Of a DNA stretch of 64,000 bases, positions 60,859 through 64,000 are shown piece by piece. Both the position numbers and the translations under genes were made by a program. Each line of letters starts with the position of its first letter. The stretch's first letter is position 1. This DNA comes from JANPPS01 sp965246835 (GTDB lineage Bacteria > Pseudomonadota > Alphaproteobacteria > Acetobacterales > Acetobacteraceae). The notes beneath the pieces were generated by a model, which did not search any database, was not told where the DNA came from, and worked only from the letters and a program-made list of their open reading frames with translations. The stretch spans positions 3,162,001-3,226,000 of the forward strand of contig CBDFFQ010000001.1 of NCBI GenBank assembly GCA_965246835.1, given 5' to 3'.

Positions 60859-61625
60859 AGGTGCCACGTCGCGTGCCCCAGCACCGGCATCACCACGGCC
60901 AGCCCCACGAAGAACGGCACGCAGCCCGCCACCAGAAGCCCGGCCACGATGACCCCCCAAACCGCCATCGTCACCGGATTGGCGGTCACGACGCGCACCG
61001 AGGTGCGGATCGCTTCGCCGGGGCTCACGTTGCGGTCCAGCAGCATGGGGAACGACACCGCCGATAGCGTGAGCACCACGACGGCGAACACGGCGCCGAC
61101 CAGGTTGCCGACGACCAGCAGCTCCCACGCGCGCGGGCTGTGCCGCAGCAGGTCGATGAACGATCCCACGGAATCCGGTGCCATCTCCCCCACCGTGCCG
61201 GCGTAGATCGCCCGCGCGACGCCGATCCACAGCGCGAACAGGAAGAACAGCATCACCCCCAGCGCCGCGATCGACAGGATGGCGGGCGAGCGAAACACGT
61301 CGAATGCGTTGCGCCATGACACCGGCAACCCGCTCTCCCGCCGCCGGCTCAGCTCGTACAGGCCGACGGCCAGCACCGGGCCCATCAGCGACAGGCCGGC
61401 GACCAGGGGGAAGAACAACGGCAGCACCTGCCCCCCCTGCGCCGCGCGGGCCGCGATCAGGCCGACGAGCGGATACATGACGGCGAGGAACATAAGTTGC
61501 GTGGGGATCGCCATGAAATCGGCCCAGCCCTCGCGGAGCGAGGCCGTCAGGTCCGCGATGGTCAATCGCCGGATCGTAGGGACGGTCCGTGCTGCGGTTG
61601 GGGTGAAAGTCGCGGCTTCTGCCAT
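60837..61625 (-). CDS. DUF2189 family membrane protein
   Basis: Integral membrane protein of 262 residues with about six helices. Features of DUF2189: IRRLTIADLTASLREGWADF near the N-terminus, LFFPLVAGLSLMGPVLAVGLY, YELSRRRE and a C-terminal GHATWHLYRRAVA. Function unknown. ATG 61625 follows GGAGAGGAACG. Confidence 0.8.
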   Translation of the reverse strand: MAEAATFTPTAARTVPTIRRLTIADLTASLREGWADFMAIPTQLMFLAVMYPLVGLIAARAAQGGQVLPLFFPLVAGLSLMGPVLAVGLYELSRRRESGLPVSWRNAFDVFRSPAILSIAALGVMLFFLFALWIGVARAIYAGTVGEMAPDSVGSFIDLLRHSPRAWELLVVGNLVGAVFAVVVLTLSAVSFPMLLDRNVSPGEAIRTSVRVVTANPVTMAVWGVIVAGLLVAGCVPFFVGLAVVMPVLGHATWHLYRRAVA

Positions 61626-61688
61626 CGTTCCTCTCCCTGATCGTCCGAACACGCTAGCATCGACACCCCTCAGCCTACACGGGATTCC

Positions 61689-63323
61689 TCACTCCGCAGC
61701 CGACGCCAGCTGAAAGTCGCGAAATTGCTGGCGCAACGCGAGCTTGTTGAGCTTGCCCGTCGCGGTATGGGGCAGCGCGTCCACCACCACGACCTCGTCC
61801 GGCACCCACCATTTCGCCACTCGCCCGGCATAGCTTGCGAGCAGCGCCAGCCGGTCGATGCTCCGCCCGGGTTTGGCCACCACGATCAGCAGCGGCCGCT
61901 CATCCCATTTCGGGTGGCGCGCGCCCACGATCGCGGCCTCTGCCACGTCGGGGTGTTCGACGGCGATGTTTTCCAGCTGGATCGAGCTGATCCACTCGCC
62001 GCCCGATTTTACGATATCCTTGGTGCGGTCGGTGATCTCCATCATGCCATGCGCGTCGATGGTGCCGACGTCCCCGGTGGCGAACCAGCCCTCGGCGTCG
62101 GCTGCGTCGGCGTCCGCGTTGTAATACCGCTGCGTCACCCAGGGGCCGCGGACCATGAGGTTGCCGTAGGTCACGCCGTCCCACGGCAACGAGGCCCCGG
62201 TATCGTCCACGATCTTCATGTCGAGCCCCGGGACCGCCCGGCCCTGTTTGTATTGCAGCCGCCGCACCGCATCCGGCTCCAGCCCGGCAAACGATGCCTT
62301 GGGCGCATAGCACGTGCCGAGCGGGCTGGTTTCCGACATGCCCCAGGCATGGTCCACCCGCACGCCATACTCGGTCGCGAAGGCGTCCATCAGCATGGCC
62401 GGGCAGGCGGAGCCGCCGCAGATCAGCCGCTGCAGCGTGTCGAGCGTGCCACCCGTGCTGCGCAAATGCTGCAGCAGCCCCATCCACACCGTCGGCACCC
62501 CGGCGGAGACGGTGACCCGCTCCCGGTTCAACAGGTCCTGCACGCTGGCGCCGTCGAGCTGGCGGCCGGGCATCACGAGGCTCGCGCCCACCATCGGCGC
62601 CGCATACGGCGTGCCCCAGCCATTGACGTGGAACATCGGCACCACCGGCATCACCCGGTCGGTGCTGCGCAGGCCGAACACGTCCGGCAGGTTGATGGCG
62701 TAGGCGTGGATGACGGTGCTGCGATGGCTATACAGCACGCCCTTGGGCTTGCCGGTGGTGCCGGAGGTGTAGCAGAGGGCGCTGGCCATACGCTCGTCGA
62801 AGGTGGGCCAGTCGAAATCGGCCGTGGTCAGCAGGTCCTCGTAGCACAGCAGGGTCTGCGTGCCGCTGACGGCCATTTCCGGCATCTCGGCTGGGGTGGC
62901 CATGATCACGATATCCCGCACTGCCGGAATCTGCGGCGCGATGGCGGCCAGCAGCGGCGCGAACCCGGCATCCGCGCACAGCACGATGCTCCCGGCGTCG
63001 TTCAGGATGTGCACGATGTCCTGGGGCGCCAGCCGCGGGTTCACGGTGTGGATCACGGACCCCATGCCGGACACCGCGTAATATAGCTCGAGATGCCGGT
63101 GGCTGTTCCACGCAAGCGTCGCCACCCGGTCATGCGGCCCGACGCCAAGGCGCTGCAACGCGCGGGCCAGTTGCCGGGCGCGATGCTCGATCTCGGGATA
63201 GGTGTGCCGGCTGAGGGACGCGTCGGCGTTGCGGGACACGACTTCGGCGTCCCGGTGATGCCGGGCCGCATGGGTGATGAGGCCGGAGATCAGCAGCGGA
63301 TGCGATTGCATGAGGCCCAGCAT
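61689..63323 (-). CDS. Acyl-CoA synthetase, AMP-binding family (AlkK-like)
   Basis: Acid:CoA ligase of 544 residues similar to medium-chain AlkK-type enzymes. Core motifs: CYTSGTTGKPKGVLYSHRS (phosphate binding), HAWGMSETSPLG (A5), DRTKDIVKSGGEWISS (A8) and the A10 Lys in TATGKLNKLALRQ. The ATG at 63323 (MLGLMQSHPLLISGLI) starts as in homologues and has GGGAGAAC upstream; an ATG at 63392 also exists. With the ligase at 52153 it gives two acid-activating enzymes near the beta-oxidation genes. Confidence 0.9.
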   Translation of the reverse strand: MLGLMQSHPLLISGLITHAARHHRDAEVVSRNADASLSRHTYPEIEHRARQLARALQRLGVGPHDRVATLAWNSHRHLELYYAVSGMGSVIHTVNPRLAPQDIVHILNDAGSIVLCADAGFAPLLAAIAPQIPAVRDIVIMATPAEMPEMAVSGTQTLLCYEDLLTTADFDWPTFDERMASALCYTSGTTGKPKGVLYSHRSTVIHAYAINLPDVFGLRSTDRVMPVVPMFHVNGWGTPYAAPMVGASLVMPGRQLDGASVQDLLNRERVTVSAGVPTVWMGLLQHLRSTGGTLDTLQRLICGGSACPAMLMDAFATEYGVRVDHAWGMSETSPLGTCYAPKASFAGLEPDAVRRLQYKQGRAVPGLDMKIVDDTGASLPWDGVTYGNLMVRGPWVTQRYYNADADAADAEGWFATGDVGTIDAHGMMEITDRTKDIVKSGGEWISSIQLENIAVEHPDVAEAAIVGARHPKWDERPLLIVVAKPGRSIDRLALLASYAGRVAKWWVPDEVVVVDALPHTATGKLNKLALRQQFRDFQLASAAE

Positions 63324-63454
63324 GGTCGTTCTCCCGGCGGTCTTTGCGGCAGGATGAACCGGAGTAGGGGGTGGTGTCACGGCGGCGTTCATATTCTTCT
63401 CTTGTCGTAATGATCTGGAGGATGTTACGCTTCCATCGTGAAGCGGAGGGTTCG

Positions 63455-63763
63455 ATGGCTCAGGTCAGGTTCGCGTTGCAGGGCGGCGGCGATGTGTATG
63501 TCGAGACGAAAGACACGGACCGCGGCGGCCTGATCGCCCGCGACGGCGTGGCCGAGGAGGCGGCGCAGACCTTCGAGGAGGCCGTGGGCCATTTGCGCCC
63601 GATCGCGGACGCGCTGATGGCGCAGGTCCAGGGCCTGCTGCATGCGCCGGACGAGGTGGGGCTGGAGTTCGGCATCACCCTGAAGGTCGAGGCGGGGATC
63701 CTGATTGCCAAGACGGCCGGTGAGGGCAACTTCAAGGTCAGCGTGAAGTGGAAGAAGGACTGA
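63455..63763 (+). CDS. Trypco1 (CU044_2847-like) domain protein
   Basis: Soluble 102-residue protein. MAQVRFALQGGGDVYVETKD, EEAAQTFEEAVGHLRPIADA and DEVGLEFGITLKVEAGILIA followed by EGNFKVSVKWKKD match the trypsin-co-occurring domain 1 (Trypco1), named because it sits next to trypsin-like peptidases in predicted conflict or signalling systems. The fold is small and mostly beta. GGAGGG precedes ATG 63455. Sixteen bases later a trypsin-like peptidase begins, as expected for the family. Function not established. Confidence 0.8.
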   Translation: MAQVRFALQGGGDVYVETKDTDRGGLIARDGVAEEAAQTFEEAVGHLRPIADALMAQVQGLLHAPDEVGLEFGITLKVEAGILIAKTAGEGNFKVSVKWKKD

Positions 63764-63779
63764 TTTCCCGGGCTTCGCC

Positions 63780-64000
63780 GTGACGATCCCGTTCCAAACC
63801 GCGATCCTGCGCATCTGGCGCGGGCAGGAGGCCGTGGTCGGCACCGGGTTCCTGGTGCGTGGGGCGGACCGGGCGGTCTATGGCGTGACGTGCGCGCATG
63901 TCGTGAACGCGGCGCTGGGCCGGCCCTTGGCCGATGCGGAGGACAAGACCGGCCGCCCCGTCGCCTGTGACCTGCCGTTCGCGCGCCGGGCTGGGATCGC
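63780..64000 (+). CDS. Trypsin-like serine peptidase, 5' part (3' end outside window)
   Basis: About 73 codons from GTG 63780. The reading VTIPFQTAILRIWRGQEAVV, then GTGFLVRGADRAVYGVTCAH and VVNAALGRPLADAEDKTGRP, gives the first barrel of a chymotrypsin-fold peptidase with the catalytic His in GVTCAHVV. The Ser and Asp lie outside. No signal peptide, so a cytoplasmic peptidase is likely, as in other Trypco-linked systems. Further effector, adaptor or NTPase genes may follow on the plus strand. Confidence 0.72.
   Translation, partial: MTIPFQTAILRIWRGQEAVVGTGFLVRGADRAVYGVTCAHVVNAALGRPLADAEDKTGRPVACDLPFARRAGI

Overview
The window is GC-rich bacterial chromosome, densely coded on both strands, with many 4-base start/stop overlaps. 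A complete alphaproteobacterial general stress response locus (phyR, EcfG-type sigma factors, nepR, a HisKA_2 kinase), CydDC, an AmtB/GlnK pair and entericidin- and LolA-like proteins point to Alphaproteobacteria. Acetobacteraceae or a relative is my guess from gene content and composition; no rRNA or other marker confirms it. I saw no tRNA, rRNA, CRISPR array, transposase or phage gene, and no gene-free stretch longer than about 250 bases.

Left end (1-14.3 kb, minus strand): one operon for alpha-glucan and trehalose metabolism, transcribed glgE > treS-maltokinase fusion > glgB > treZ > malQ > treY (cut by the window edge). TreS-Mak, GlgE and GlgB build glucan from trehalose through maltose-1-phosphate. 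TreY and TreZ return glucan to trehalose, and MalQ rearranges short chains. Next to it (14.4-17.7 kb) are phyR, two tandem ECF sigma genes, nepR and a HisKA_2 histidine kinase. I found G(G/C)AAC-N16/17-CGTT promoter-like sites, the EcfG type, before three stress-type genes elsewhere in the window: 39446, 42599 and 57703.

Middle (17.7-44 kb): housekeeping and accessory genes. These are an M20 amidohydrolase coupled to cydDC, recQ, an SbmA/YddA-type ABC protein coupled to a DUF3253 gene, an EAL phosphodiesterase, a GST, rpmG, amtB-glnK, a UbiH-like monooxygenase, an alkaline phosphatase with a PEP-CTERM tail, an S9 peptidase with a DMT exporter, a radical SAM/UdgX DNA-repair cassette, a DUF892 protein, OmpA, a class-I glutamine amidotransferase-like hydrolase, a LolA-like protein and a PHB-depolymerase-type esterase.

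Right part (44-63.4 kb): a LivKHMGF-type ABC importer translationally coupled to a bifunctional FadB-like enzyme and followed by an acyl-CoA ligase, a thiolase and acyl-CoA dehydrogenases. This looks like uptake plus beta-oxidation of a carboxylic acid. The module is interrupted at 53.7-54.6 kb by an AT-rich islet carrying one SLATT-like membrane protein. At the right edge (63.4-64 kb) a Trypco1-type small protein precedes a trypsin-like peptidase cut by the window end. This pair is the likely beginning of a larger, poorly characterised conflict or signalling system.
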